A DNA stretch of 24,264 nucleotides from a virus, in IMG/VR virus record IMGVR_UViG_3300034522_000002, positions 1-24,264 of that record. One strand, given 5' to 3'. The translations under genes were made by a program, and so were the position numbers. A model generated the notes under the pieces. It was not told the origin of the DNA. It did not search any database and saw nothing but the letters and a program-made list of their open reading frames with translations. Below, one piece after another: positions 1 through 7,429 of this stretch (its first letter is position 1; every line of letters starts with the position of its first letter).

Positions 1-213
1 CAAGCCGAGCGCCACCTGGGCCGCAGCTTGTGTAGAACCTCCAGTACCACCTTTATTCACCGGCAGCGCGGCAGGAATTGCCCCGCTTGAAGGGGCACCC
101 AAGGCGGCATAGAGCTCAGCAGTCATGACGTTGATTTTTAAACCGGTACTTCTTGTGGTGTCTCCACCGGCACCGGTTGGTGCCGTACCGAGGTTTATAT
201 CTTGTCTTGCCAT
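1..213 (-). CDS. Tail fibre protein, N-terminal part (cut by window edge)
   Basis: The visible 71 codons start at an ATG at 213, preceded by a good ribosome binding site (AGGTGGAGAG about 8 bases upstream). The peptide begins MARQDINLGTAPTGAGGDTT and contains a Gly/Thr-rich stretch (NKGGTGGSTQAAA). This opening is typical of tail-fibre or tail-spike proteins of Pseudomonas phages, where the N-terminus attaches to the tail tip and the C-terminus binds the cell surface. It follows the gpJ homologue and two small tail-tip genes, the usual place for a side or central fibre. The receptor-binding part lies beyond the window, so its specificity cannot be read. Family call is from recognition of the N-terminus only. 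Confidence 0.75.
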   Translation of the reverse strand, partial: MARQDINLGTAPTGAGGDTTRSTGLKINVMTAELYAALGAPSSGAIPAALPVNKGGTGGSTQAAAQVALGL

Positions 214-235
214 TTTTAAATTCTCTCCACCTTTA

Positions 236-865
236 TTAAATGACTGGCTTCGCAAAGACCACAGGCACAAACAGAGACATGACGTTTGAAACACCAACGG
301 TAAACATCACTATCCGATTATTTGCGTAGTCCCAAGTGCAGTACAGTTTCGCCGTACGAATATTCGCCCCACTTACATCCATGCCGATGTTATTTATCAT
401 CATGTAATCGCCTGTATTTAAAGGCGAGGCTGCGGAAAAGTTAATCTGTGTTGTGCCCTGCCCCGTCGAACTTGAGCCTATGAACGTCCAGCTCGAAATG
501 GTTCGGGTGAACTGCGCGCAAGGTGTGCCGCTGTCAAACAGAAGCTTGGAGTTTCCATCCCAGAGACGGAAGCCGTATTTTGCTGTCGGCTGCGACAAAA
601 ACGCGGCAGCGAAGTATTTGCCAGATCCTCCGCCTACAAATGAAAAACCAGTCCAGTTCCCTGCGCTTCCGTTGATCCTCGCATAGCTCAGTGTGAAAGA
701 TCCGTTTGGTCGGATGAATACAAGCGGCGGTTCCTGAGAAGTAATAGGAGTCGGAAAATTGATCGGCCCGCTATAGTCGCCACGATGGAGCACGACCAAG
801 CGGGAAAACTCAGAATCCAGAACAACAGTATTATCGTTGTTTGTGAACTGCATTCCATAGCTCAT
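236..865 (-). CDS. Tail-tip-associated protein, 209 aa, function unknown
   Basis: ATG at 865 overlaps the TAA of the upstream gene (TAATG), with GAGG about 8 bases upstream, so the pair is probably translationally coupled. The protein is soluble-looking, rich in aromatic and beta-type residues, with no signal peptide. Its start (MSYG, then LDSEF and DYSG near residues 17-32) matches the layout of the upstream 115-aa protein, suggesting a shared N-terminal domain. I recall similar small proteins next to lambda-type J genes, some annotated DUF6453, but I am not certain of that assignment. A structural role at the tail tip or a fibre-attachment role is inferred from position. The gene looks more AT-rich than the genes to its right, as is common in exchanged host-range segments. 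Confidence 0.7.
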   Translation of the reverse strand: MSYGMQFTNNDNTVVLDSEFSRLVVLHRGDYSGPINFPTPITSQEPPLVFIRPNGSFTLSYARINGSAGNWTGFSFVGGGSGKYFAAAFLSQPTAKYGFRLWDGNSKLLFDSGTPCAQFTRTISSWTFIGSSSTGQGTTQINFSAASPLNTGDYMMINNIGMDVSGANIRTAKLYCTWDYANNRIVMFTVGVSNVMSLFVPVVFAKPVI

Positions 866-1212
866 TACTTGTACCTCATAACCAATAATCTCTGGGTTGA
901 GATTGCAGGAGCAGGAGATGCACTACTTGCGATATTTCGGTTAATAAACCATACCCTCACCAGCCCGCTTAAGACCTCCGGCTCTTGCTGTACCGCGTTA
1001 AGATCTTGCGAACTTTGATCGGCGGGATATGGAGATACAGGAATACAAACGGCATTACAACTTGCGGGATCGCAACCGGAAACTGCTATATCCAGATAGT
1101 TAGCGCCTGCCGGTCTAGTAACTAAACCAGAATATATAACCCTGACTGTGAACGAGGTCTCATCCAACTCTAGGAGGCCTGTAGGCCCCCACACTCTAGC
1201 GCCGAAACTCAT
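865..1212 (-). CDS. Small tail-tip-associated protein, 115 aa, function unknown
   Basis: The start chosen is the ATG at 1212, which overlaps the gpJ stop codon as ATGA. An upstream in-frame start at 1230 would intrude further into gpJ and is less likely. The protein starts MSFGARVWG and shows LDETSF and IYSG motifs, echoing MSYG, LDSEF and DYSG in the next gene; the two look like distant paralogues sharing an N-terminal domain. Two cysteines in DPASCNAVC (about residues 54-58) could form a disulfide or bind metal. No membrane segment is seen. Position directly after gpJ suggests a tail-tip or fibre-connecting component. No specific function can be assigned. Confidence 0.7.
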   Translation of the reverse strand: MSFGARVWGPTGLLELDETSFTVRVIYSGLVTRPAGANYLDIAVSGCDPASCNAVCIPVSPYPADQSSQDLNAVQQEPEVLSGLVRVWFINRNIASSASPAPAISTQRLLVMRYK

Positions 1213-4200
1213 GCGTCGAGATCTCCCCACTGATAACGCTTTACGCCAGCCGCATCGAACACCTTGCCGCCACGGTTGTTTATGACCTGGCGAGCCTGGC
1301 CCCCGAACGAACCGTTGATTTCAAACGTCCCATCGAAGAAAAGCTTCCACCCCGTCTGGCCAGCGACATAGTTGTTAGACTGGATGTAGTTGCCGATCTT
1401 GGCGTTGGTGATAGTGCCGTCCTGGATGAATGCAGCCTTGATGAAGGTCTGCCCACCCTGCACAGCGAACGGCACCGTACCAGCCTGCCCGATGGCGAAA
1501 AGGTCTGCGTCGATGACGAACTTCGACTGCAGGCCACCCGGCCCGTTCTCCAGTCCCAGGCCCACCCCTGCCCACTTGTATACTCCCGTAGCGGACTCGT
1601 ACTGCAGTCGCACCGACCAGTTCAGCGTCACCTTTCCGTTCACTGCTTGGATAGCCGTGGCATTGGTCTGGATCGCCGCGGTATTACCGTTGAGCGTTGT
1701 CTTAACGGTTTCGATGCTGGACGACAGGGCGCCGTCGGCATTAATGCGTGCGGTTTGCTCGCTGACGATCGCCGCAGCGTTAGCCGCAACGCTGGCCTCC
1801 ACCACATCCGTGCGCTGGCCCTGCGCCAGGTCGCCCTCAATGAGTGCGGACTGTGTTGACCAGACCCCGACGTAGCTAGCTTCCGACCCCATCAGCGCAC
1901 TGTCGTCACCCTGAAGCGGCGGGTTGACCTGCAGGTAAATGCCGTCGACCCGCTGCGCCGTGGTGGTTACCTTTCCATCAAGCGTGGTCACCGTGGCCTT
2001 GAGGGTACTCAGCCCGCTGGCCGTTGCGGTGACGCCGGTGACAGGATCGTTCACCGTGGTCTTCACCGCGTTCAGCTGCGAGGCCTGGGCGGTGATGTCC
2101 TGGCCGTGCTGGTTAATCGTCGCCGAGTTCTGCTGAACCTGGGTCACTAGAGCGTTGACCGTCTGCGTGACTGTGCCGATGTCGGTCCAATAGGTGGCGT
2201 TCGGCGGCGGGTTGTTCGCCGGCACCGCGCCATTGGCCTGGTACAGGTGCTGGCCCACGCGAACGATTTCGTTCAGCGCGTACGCCTTGGATGGCACGTA
2301 CTCCAGCGCATCCACCACCTCCCCGATCAGCTGCTCCAGCTCATCCTTGGCCGCGTCAATGCGACCGTTCACCGAGCCTGGCCCGTTTCCGTCGATCAGG
2401 TCGATTCGATCCTTCAGGTGCTGACCAAGGGCGGTTTCGTCAATCTGCCCTTTGATCTGCTCAAGGATCGGCCCAGCATCCGAGCTGGCCTGGCCCATAA
2501 CGCCATTCACAACCGGATAGAACGGCCCGATGTTGCCGGTGCGGTCCACCAAGCGCGCCCAGAAGAACAGGGTTGCGCCCGCCAGCAGCGACTGCATGCG
2601 GTAATCGGCCTGCGGATACGCCAGGTCGGCCAACTTGGTCGCCGCCGCCAGGTTGTTCGCCGGGCCATACCACAATTCCGTGCGCTGGGTATCCTCGGCA
2701 CCGGCAGGGAAGCCCCACTTGATGCCGATGCCGAACAGTTCGCTGGTGGTGGTCAGGAACGACACCGCCGGCGGCAACCCGACCTTTCCTTCCAGATTGG
2801 TTAGGTTGGAGTTCTTCCAGATCGAGGAAATCTCGAAGGCGCTGACCGACCGCACGCGCGCCAGGTAGGCGCCCGAGTAAATGCCGGTGACGTCAACGCT
2901 CGTTGAGCCCGTGCGCTGCACCTTGATCCAGTTTCCGTTGTCCTTGCGCCACTCCACGTCGTACGCCACGGCACCGGTAACGGCTGGCCACGAGATGTTC
3001 ATGGTGCTGATGGCCAGGCCCTGGTCGATCGATACGTTCGAAGTAATGGTCACGCTGGCCGGCGCCGGAACCACGGTGATTGGGATCACGCTGATTGGGC
3101 GTTCTTCCAGGCGCGCGCCGGTGTCGATGCTGGGAAACTTACTTGGCTCGTACTGCAAGGCGCTGATGTCGTAATCGCCCTCAGGCGTACGTGCGGTCCT
3201 CATCACTCTATATAGAGGGATTGCCAGGTCGTCCGCATCGATCGCCCACTGAAGCTGTTCAGCAGGCGCCTCGCTGTAGGCTACGGTCACGGTTACGTTG
3301 CGGCCGCTCACACTCTCTACGGTGCGCCCTTCTGCGTGCCCGCCTGGGAGGTTGATCACCAGCCGGTCGCCAGCCTTGGCCATGGTGTCGCGATCCAGGG
3401 TGATGACCTTGCCCGCCGCCGCCGCGATTCGCCCACCGATCTCCCGGCCAGCCAGCAGCGAGTCGGCAACAGGGATAATGAACCCTGGCAGCGGGATGCG
3501 GCCTTCCATGCCGGTCCTGAAGCTGATGGTGCGGTCCTGGTTATTGCTCAGTACCAGCCATTTAGCGCGGCGCTGGGCCTCGGATACACGAGTGCAGCCT
3601 ATTGCACTGATCTCCGTCGGCTTGTCGCCCAGGCGACGCTGGAGCGGCAGGTCGGAATAGACCGTGACGTCGGTGTCGTAGTTGTTCAGCGGGTTGTCGT
3701 AGCTGACCAGGCAGCGAGTGAAGCGGGTTTTCGCCGAGGCGCTGCCGTAGGATATTTTGCCGTCGATTACGTTGGACCGGGTGAAGACGTAATCGATGTC
3801 TTGTGAACGAGGCATATCAGCCTGCATGACCAGCTGACCCTGGGCCCAGTACGTCATGCCGCGGTAAATGCCAGCGATGTCACGCAGCAGGGACCAGGCG
3901 TCGGCCTTTCCCTGCAGGTTCATGTCGCACAGGAAACGCGGCTCAACGCCGTCCGCACCATTGGGCACCATCTGGTCGCAGTATTGCGCGATGCGGTACA
4001 GCTCCCACTTGTCCACCATCCACGGCTTGATGCGGCGGCCCAGGCCAAAACGGTCTTGGGTGCAGATTCCGTAGGTGATCCAGGCTGGGTTATTGGTCCA
4101 GGCCTCTTTCATGGTGCCGTCCCAGGCGCCGGTGTACGTGCGGGCCACTGGGTCGTAGTTACTCGGAACCTGCCAGCGACGGGCCTTGCACTTCACGGTC

Positions 4201-4934
4201 ACGGCCGGGATGTTGGTGAACTGCTCGGCGTCGAATTCAACGAACAGCAATGCAGTGTTCGGATAGCGCAGCTTGGCGTCGATCACCTGGGTGTAGCCGG
4301 CGATGAAGAGGCTGTCCGCGATCTTGTCGGTGTTCTGGTTTGGGGTTATGCGGCGAACCCGGATCAGCCAGCCGCTGGTTGCTGGCGGCAGATCGATACG
4401 CAAGGAGCGCTCGTAGCGGGTGGTGGTCTTACCCGACATAGCTCCTACCAGAACTTCCTGATAGGCACCCCCGTCGGTAGCAACATCCACTGCGTATTGA
4501 ATCGTGTAGCCGTTAATGTTTCCTTCGCTGTCCTGGCTCGCGAGGCGCGGCGTGGCCAAGCGGATGCGAGTTGCCGAGAGCTGAAGATTAGTAATCGACT
4601 GCACCCATGGTGCCCCGCTGCGCAGCTCGATGTTCAGCGAGGTTTCGTTGTCGACAGATGGAATACCCGGGATGTAGGTCTGCTCCACAGAACCTGGGCG
4701 CCACTCCCACTTGACGTTCGTGAAGTTGAAATTACCGCTGGCATCCTGGATAGGAGTGTTGTCGAGGAAGATGTCGCGCGCAGTTGGCGTGCCGTCGAAT
4801 TCACCCTCGCCAACGGCGATCAGAATCTTGGCCACGTTGGTGGAGCGCAGGCTGTCGGGCGCCTCTACGGGTGCCTTTGGCTTGGTCTCGCCACCTTTGG
4901 CACCGTTAATATCCAGCTTCTGTGCTGCGCCCAT
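1209..4934 (-). CDS. J: Tail tip host-specificity protein, lambda gpJ homologue
   Basis: This 1241-aa protein is close to the length of lambda gpJ (about 1130 aa) and occupies the same slot after K and I. gpJ forms the trimeric tail tip that binds the host receptor. The N-terminal two-fifths carries typical gpJ sequence, including the WDGTMKEAWTNNPAWI and RFGLG stretches near residues 270-300. A fibronectin III-like segment follows at about 620-700 and a short aromatic module (AYALNEIVRVGQHLYQAN) near 880-895 that resembles carbohydrate-binding modules. Predicted coiled-coil repeats (about 920-1090) precede a DUF1983-like C-terminal domain (FAVQGGQTFI, AFIQDGTITNAKIGN). The ATG at 4934 has GGAGG five bases upstream. 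An intrinsic terminator sits directly before this ribosome binding site. Confidence 0.93.
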   Translation of the reverse strand: MGAAQKLDINGAKGGETKPKAPVEAPDSLRSTNVAKILIAVGEGEFDGTPTARDIFLDNTPIQDASGNFNFTNVKWEWRPGSVEQTYIPGIPSVDNETSLNIELRSGAPWVQSITNLQLSATRIRLATPRLASQDSEGNINGYTIQYAVDVATDGGAYQEVLVGAMSGKTTTRYERSLRIDLPPATSGWLIRVRRITPNQNTDKIADSLFIAGYTQVIDAKLRYPNTALLFVEFDAEQFTNIPAVTVKCKARRWQVPSNYDPVARTYTGAWDGTMKEAWTNNPAWITYGICTQDRFGLGRRIKPWMVDKWELYRIAQYCDQMVPNGADGVEPRFLCDMNLQGKADAWSLLRDIAGIYRGMTYWAQGQLVMQADMPRSQDIDYVFTRSNVIDGKISYGSASAKTRFTRCLVSYDNPLNNYDTDVTVYSDLPLQRRLGDKPTEISAIGCTRVSEAQRRAKWLVLSNNQDRTISFRTGMEGRIPLPGFIIPVADSLLAGREIGGRIAAAAGKVITLDRDTMAKAGDRLVINLPGGHAEGRTVESVSGRNVTVTVAYSEAPAEQLQWAIDADDLAIPLYRVMRTARTPEGDYDISALQYEPSKFPSIDTGARLEERPISVIPITVVPAPASVTITSNVSIDQGLAISTMNISWPAVTGAVAYDVEWRKDNGNWIKVQRTGSTSVDVTGIYSGAYLARVRSVSAFEISSIWKNSNLTNLEGKVGLPPAVSFLTTTSELFGIGIKWGFPAGAEDTQRTELWYGPANNLAAATKLADLAYPQADYRMQSLLAGATLFFWARLVDRTGNIGPFYPVVNGVMGQASSDAGPILEQIKGQIDETALGQHLKDRIDLIDGNGPGSVNGRIDAAKDELEQLIGEVVDALEYVPSKAYALNEIVRVGQHLYQANGAVPANNPPPNATYWTDIGTVTQTVNALVTQVQQNSATINQHGQDITAQASQLNAVKTTVNDPVTGVTATASGLSTLKATVTTLDGKVTTTAQRVDGIYLQVNPPLQGDDSALMGSEASYVGVWSTQSALIEGDLAQGQRTDVVEASVAANAAAIVSEQTARINADGALSSSIETVKTTLNGNTAAIQTNATAIQAVNGKVTLNWSVRLQYESATGVYKWAGVGLGLENGPGGLQSKFVIDADLFAIGQAGTVPFAVQGGQTFIKAAFIQDGTITNAKIGNYIQSNNYVAGQTGWKLFFDGTFEINGSFGGQARQVINNRGGKVFDAAGVKRYQWGDLDA

Positions 4935-4951
4935 ACTTTCCTCCAGGCAAT

Positions 4952-4972
4952 AAAAAACCGCCTCTTAGGCGG
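4952..4972 (-). terminator. Intrinsic terminator between gpI and gpJ
   Basis: Read on the minus strand, a 6-bp GC-rich stem (CCGCCT / AGGCGG, loop AAG) is followed by six T residues and then ATT. It lies after the gpI stop and its T-tract ends about 17 bases before the gpJ start codon. Because the late operon must continue into gpJ, read-through or antitermination is implied. Confidence 0.75.
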
Positions 4973-4991
4973 CTTGCTCGATGCGTCGTGG

Positions 4992-5573
4992 TTATGTCTT
5001 GTCTTCGGCGTAGATCGATGCCGAGATAATCGCCCCGCCCCACCGGCGCTCTCCGATGCAGATTGGGACAGGGTTTCCGCTGGCCGTGGTGTTCTTTGCG
5101 CTGCCGAATGCATAGCTGGGCATGTTTTCCGGTGATGCGCTCTGCTTGAGGCCCGCGGCCTGAGGGCTCAGCATCTGGATCACGCCGCCGGCAGTGAGGG
5201 AGATACCCGGTGCCAGGGTTGCACCGTTGGTTATGGTACTCATGGCAATCAGGATGACGCCGAGAACTGTCTGTAGCAGTCCGGCGCGCTTCGCGCCCTC
5301 TACCACAGGCACAATCCTGACTTCCTTGGTGCCGCCCATGCCGAACTGATCCGGACCGGCGTTCTTCCGGTTGCGGAAGATGGCAAAGCGAAGTCCGAGG
5401 CGGTCAAGGCGGCGAATCTCAGCCTCGAATCCGTCAATCGTGGCCTTCAGCGCACGGAATACCTCCCAGGTGTCGCCCGATCCGACCTGGCGCCGGTGCA
5501 GCCTGCCGAATTTTTGAGCCAGCGAGCCGGAAAGCTTGATGGTGGTCATCGGCGAATAAACGATGGCGCTCAT
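4992..5573 (-). CDS. I: Tail assembly protein, lambda gpI homologue
   Basis: The ATG at 5573 is chosen because it overlaps the gpK stop as ATGA and has a very strong AAGGAGG site 4 bases upstream; earlier in-frame starts would sit inside gpK. The 193-aa product has the gpI pattern: an N-terminal ubiquitin-like beta-grasp segment (TTIKLSGSLAQKFGR, then a WEVFRALKATIDGF helix), then a Gly/Ala-rich hydrophobic middle segment (LLQTVLGVILIAMSTITNGA), and a C-terminal part ending in VPICIGERRWGGAIISASIY. In lambda, gpI is needed for tail-tip assembly but is not found in the finished tail. The hydrophobic segment may explain its behaviour as a membrane-interacting or chaperone-like factor, which is inference. 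The order K-I-J is as in lambda. Confidence 0.9.
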   Translation of the reverse strand: MSAIVYSPMTTIKLSGSLAQKFGRLHRRQVGSGDTWEVFRALKATIDGFEAEIRRLDRLGLRFAIFRNRKNAGPDQFGMGGTKEVRIVPVVEGAKRAGLLQTVLGVILIAMSTITNGATLAPGISLTAGGVIQMLSPQAAGLKQSASPENMPSYAFGSAKNTTASGNPVPICIGERRWGGAIISASIYAEDKT

Positions 5574-6325
5574 CGGGCCTCCTTGTGTCGAAGAATTAAA
5601 CGGGTGCGCTGCAGCCATGGCCCGCCGTAGACGATCACCTCTGACGGCCGGCCATACAAGTGATGCAGCACGAAGGGGCCGGGGCCGAACACCCCGGAAT
5701 CTTCACCGGGCAGAGCTGGGTCAGTGCCCAAGTAAATCCCGGCATGGTTCGGGTGAGCCGTTCGGCCAACCTCCATCACGATCATGTCGCCACGCTTAGG
5801 GCTGTCGACCTGCTCGAACCCGGCGGCGGCGTAGTTCGCCTCGTACAGGCTGGTGCTGTCTGCACTCTCCCACCAGCCATCGGCGCGCTGGAAGGCTTCG
5901 AACTCCAATCCCCACTCCCGCTGATACCAGTCGGCGCAAACCTGCCAGCAGTCCCAGGCGCCGTGCACGAACGGGCGCTTGAGCAGCGGCGTGCTGCCGG
6001 TGGGCGTGATCGTGCGAAGGTCGCCTTCAGGCCATGACAGGATGTGCCAGGGCAAGGCCGTGGCCTCACACATCGCCAGGTCTCGCGACGACGGGCGACT
6101 GGTTGCGTCCGGGTGGGAGTGAACGATGCCAATCACCTGACCCTGGTCTTCCGCCGCGGCGTAGTCCTCTGGCTCAAGCCGGAACTCTTCGTTTGGATCG
6201 GTGGCGATGTTCCGGCACGGGAAGTATTTCTGCGCCCTGCCCACGGCCAGTACCAGCCCGCAGCACTCTTTCGGGTACTCGGCCGCCGCATGCGCCTGGA
6301 TGGCCGCAATGATGTGTTTGCGCAT
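5570..6325 (-). CDS. K: Tail tip peptidase, lambda gpK homologue (JAMM plus NlpC/P60)
   Basis: The 251-aa protein has the two-domain layout of gpK. The N-terminal JAB1/MPN (JAMM) domain keeps all zinc and catalytic residues: Glu20, then HSHP with His69 and His71, and S79-x2-D82. The C-terminal NlpC/P60 domain starts near residue 118; Cys126 in WDCWQV is the likely nucleophile, and His194 in NHAGIYLG the likely base. NlpC/P60 enzymes cleave peptidoglycan peptide bonds, so this protein probably helps the tail pass the cell wall, and also takes part in tip assembly. The ATG at 6325 lies three bases after the gpL stop. Because both active sites look intact, it is probably enzymatically active rather than only structural. 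Confidence 0.93.
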   Translation of the reverse strand: MRKHIIAAIQAHAAAEYPKECCGLVLAVGRAQKYFPCRNIATDPNEEFRLEPEDYAAAEDQGQVIGIVHSHPDATSRPSSRDLAMCEATALPWHILSWPEGDLRTITPTGSTPLLKRPFVHGAWDCWQVCADWYQREWGLEFEAFQRADGWWESADSTSLYEANYAAAGFEQVDSPKRGDMIVMEVGRTAHPNHAGIYLGTDPALPGEDSGVFGPGPFVLHHLYGRPSEVIVYGGPWLQRTRLILRHKEAR

Positions 6326-6328
6326 TAT

Positions 6329-7078
6329 TCAGCTCCGGGCAATGAGTGACACAGCGGGAAAACCCCCGAATGGGTAGGGGTTGCCCTCGCCAAAGCGCGG
6401 GTCACAACCCTTGCCAATGGTTCCGTCGCACTCGTCCAGCTCAGGGTTGTCGGTGACTACCCCATCTTTCGTCACGTAAGGGCCGGTGTATCCACAGTTG
6501 GGGCCTCTGTAACCCCCCGTTAGGCACCAGTGGCACAGAGTGGTCATCTGCCTGCCGATCGTCTCGCCGCCGACGTCGCCCGGGCTGGCCAGGTCCCAGC
6601 TGACTGTTTCGCCGTCCTCGTTGGTCTTCTGGTCGACATACCAGACCTCGATCGATTCCTGGGTGGGGTCGGCCGTGGGGTTGCCACCTTCGAAGTTCAC
6701 AGCGTCCAGGTACTCGGCCAGCGTGTTTCGAATAGTCAGCTTGAACTCGAGCAGATCCTCGAAGGCCAAGCAAAGCGCGGTGATGCGCCCGTTGACGTTG
6801 CCCACCGACAGCTTCGGCCTTACCGCAGTACCGTCGCCGTTCGCCTCGCTGCCCTCGTACTGCATGGGCCAGGCGCCGTATTCTTCACCCTTCCACCAGA
6901 TCGACTTGGCCGGCAGCTGGTCAGCGTTGCCGCCGGCGGCGATCAGTTCGGCAGGCGTATGCGGGATCGCATGACCGTGGAAGCGCAGAACGTCGGCGCC
7001 GTAATCGCTGCCGTCCAATTCGAACAGCATGACTTCGTTGCCAGGCTCAAGAGTCTGGATAGCGCTGATAAGCGACAT
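6329..7078 (-). CDS. L: Minor tail protein, lambda gpL homologue
   Basis: The 249-aa product follows gpM and precedes gpK, as in lambda. The N-terminal part (ISAIQTLEPGNEVMLFELDG, FHGH, GEEYGAWPMQYEG) is typical of the gpL family, which forms part of the tail-tip ring. The C-terminal third is cysteine-rich: Cys182 and Cys185 (TLCHWC), Cys195 (GPNCGYTG), Cys217 and Cys225 (CDGTIGKGCDPRFG). Lambda gpL is reported to bind a [4Fe-4S] cluster through C-terminal cysteines, and the pattern here fits such a site. AAGG upstream of the ATG at 7078 gives a usable ribosome binding site. Confidence 0.92.
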   Translation of the reverse strand: MSLISAIQTLEPGNEVMLFELDGSDYGADVLRFHGHAIPHTPAELIAAGGNADQLPAKSIWWKGEEYGAWPMQYEGSEANGDGTAVRPKLSVGNVNGRITALCLAFEDLLEFKLTIRNTLAEYLDAVNFEGGNPTADPTQESIEVWYVDQKTNEDGETVSWDLASPGDVGGETIGRQMTTLCHWCLTGGYRGPNCGYTGPYVTKDGVVTDNPELDECDGTIGKGCDPRFGEGNPYPFGGFPAVSLIARS

Positions 7079-7088
7079 GGATTGACCT

Positions 7089-7427
7089 TTACGGGTGGAA
7101 AGCGCGCTCGAACGTCGCTGTCACTTTGAATACGCCCCCGCCCATGGGCGTAGGGGTTGGGTTCTTGCAGGTGAACAGGCCAAGCTGGCCCAGTGGCGTG
7201 GTCCACAAGAAGGCCTTGGCGCCCTTGTGACGGTCGAAGAACGCCATCATGGCCAGGGCTGTAGCCGTGTTGCTCGTGTGGGTGATCGGATAGGCATCGA
7301 CTTTGTTGTTGATGCCGTCCCCGACCTCTTGCTTATAGCCGTCCCCGAACTGGGAGGTGCGCACCCGATATGTGATATCGGGCGCCTCCCCGTGCTGGGT
7401 GGCCCAGGTGAACGTTTCAATCGCCAT
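7089..7427 (-). CDS. M: Minor tail protein, lambda gpM homologue
   Basis: The 112-aa protein matches the Phage_min_tail family in length and pattern: MAIETFTWATQHG at the start, RTSQFGDGYKQEVGDGINN at about 24-42, and FLWTTPLGQLGLFTCKNP near the end. gpM is a small structural protein joining the tube to the tip. The ATG at 7427 is two bases after the tape measure stop, and its GGAAGG ribosome binding site lies over the end of the tape measure gene, so translation is likely coupled. The order tape measure, M, L, K, I, J is fully lambda-like. Confidence 0.92.
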   Translation of the reverse strand: MAIETFTWATQHGEAPDITYRVRTSQFGDGYKQEVGDGINNKVDAYPITHTSNTATALAMMAFFDRHKGAKAFLWTTPLGQLGLFTCKNPTPTPMGGGVFKVTATFERAFHP

Positions 7428-7429
7428 GG

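Noticed and set aside
3984-5135. Long plus-strand open frame of 383 codons across gpJ and gpI
   Set aside because: It lies antisense to two well-supported tail genes, spans their junction, and has no recognisable domain; long antisense frames are common in GC-rich DNA.
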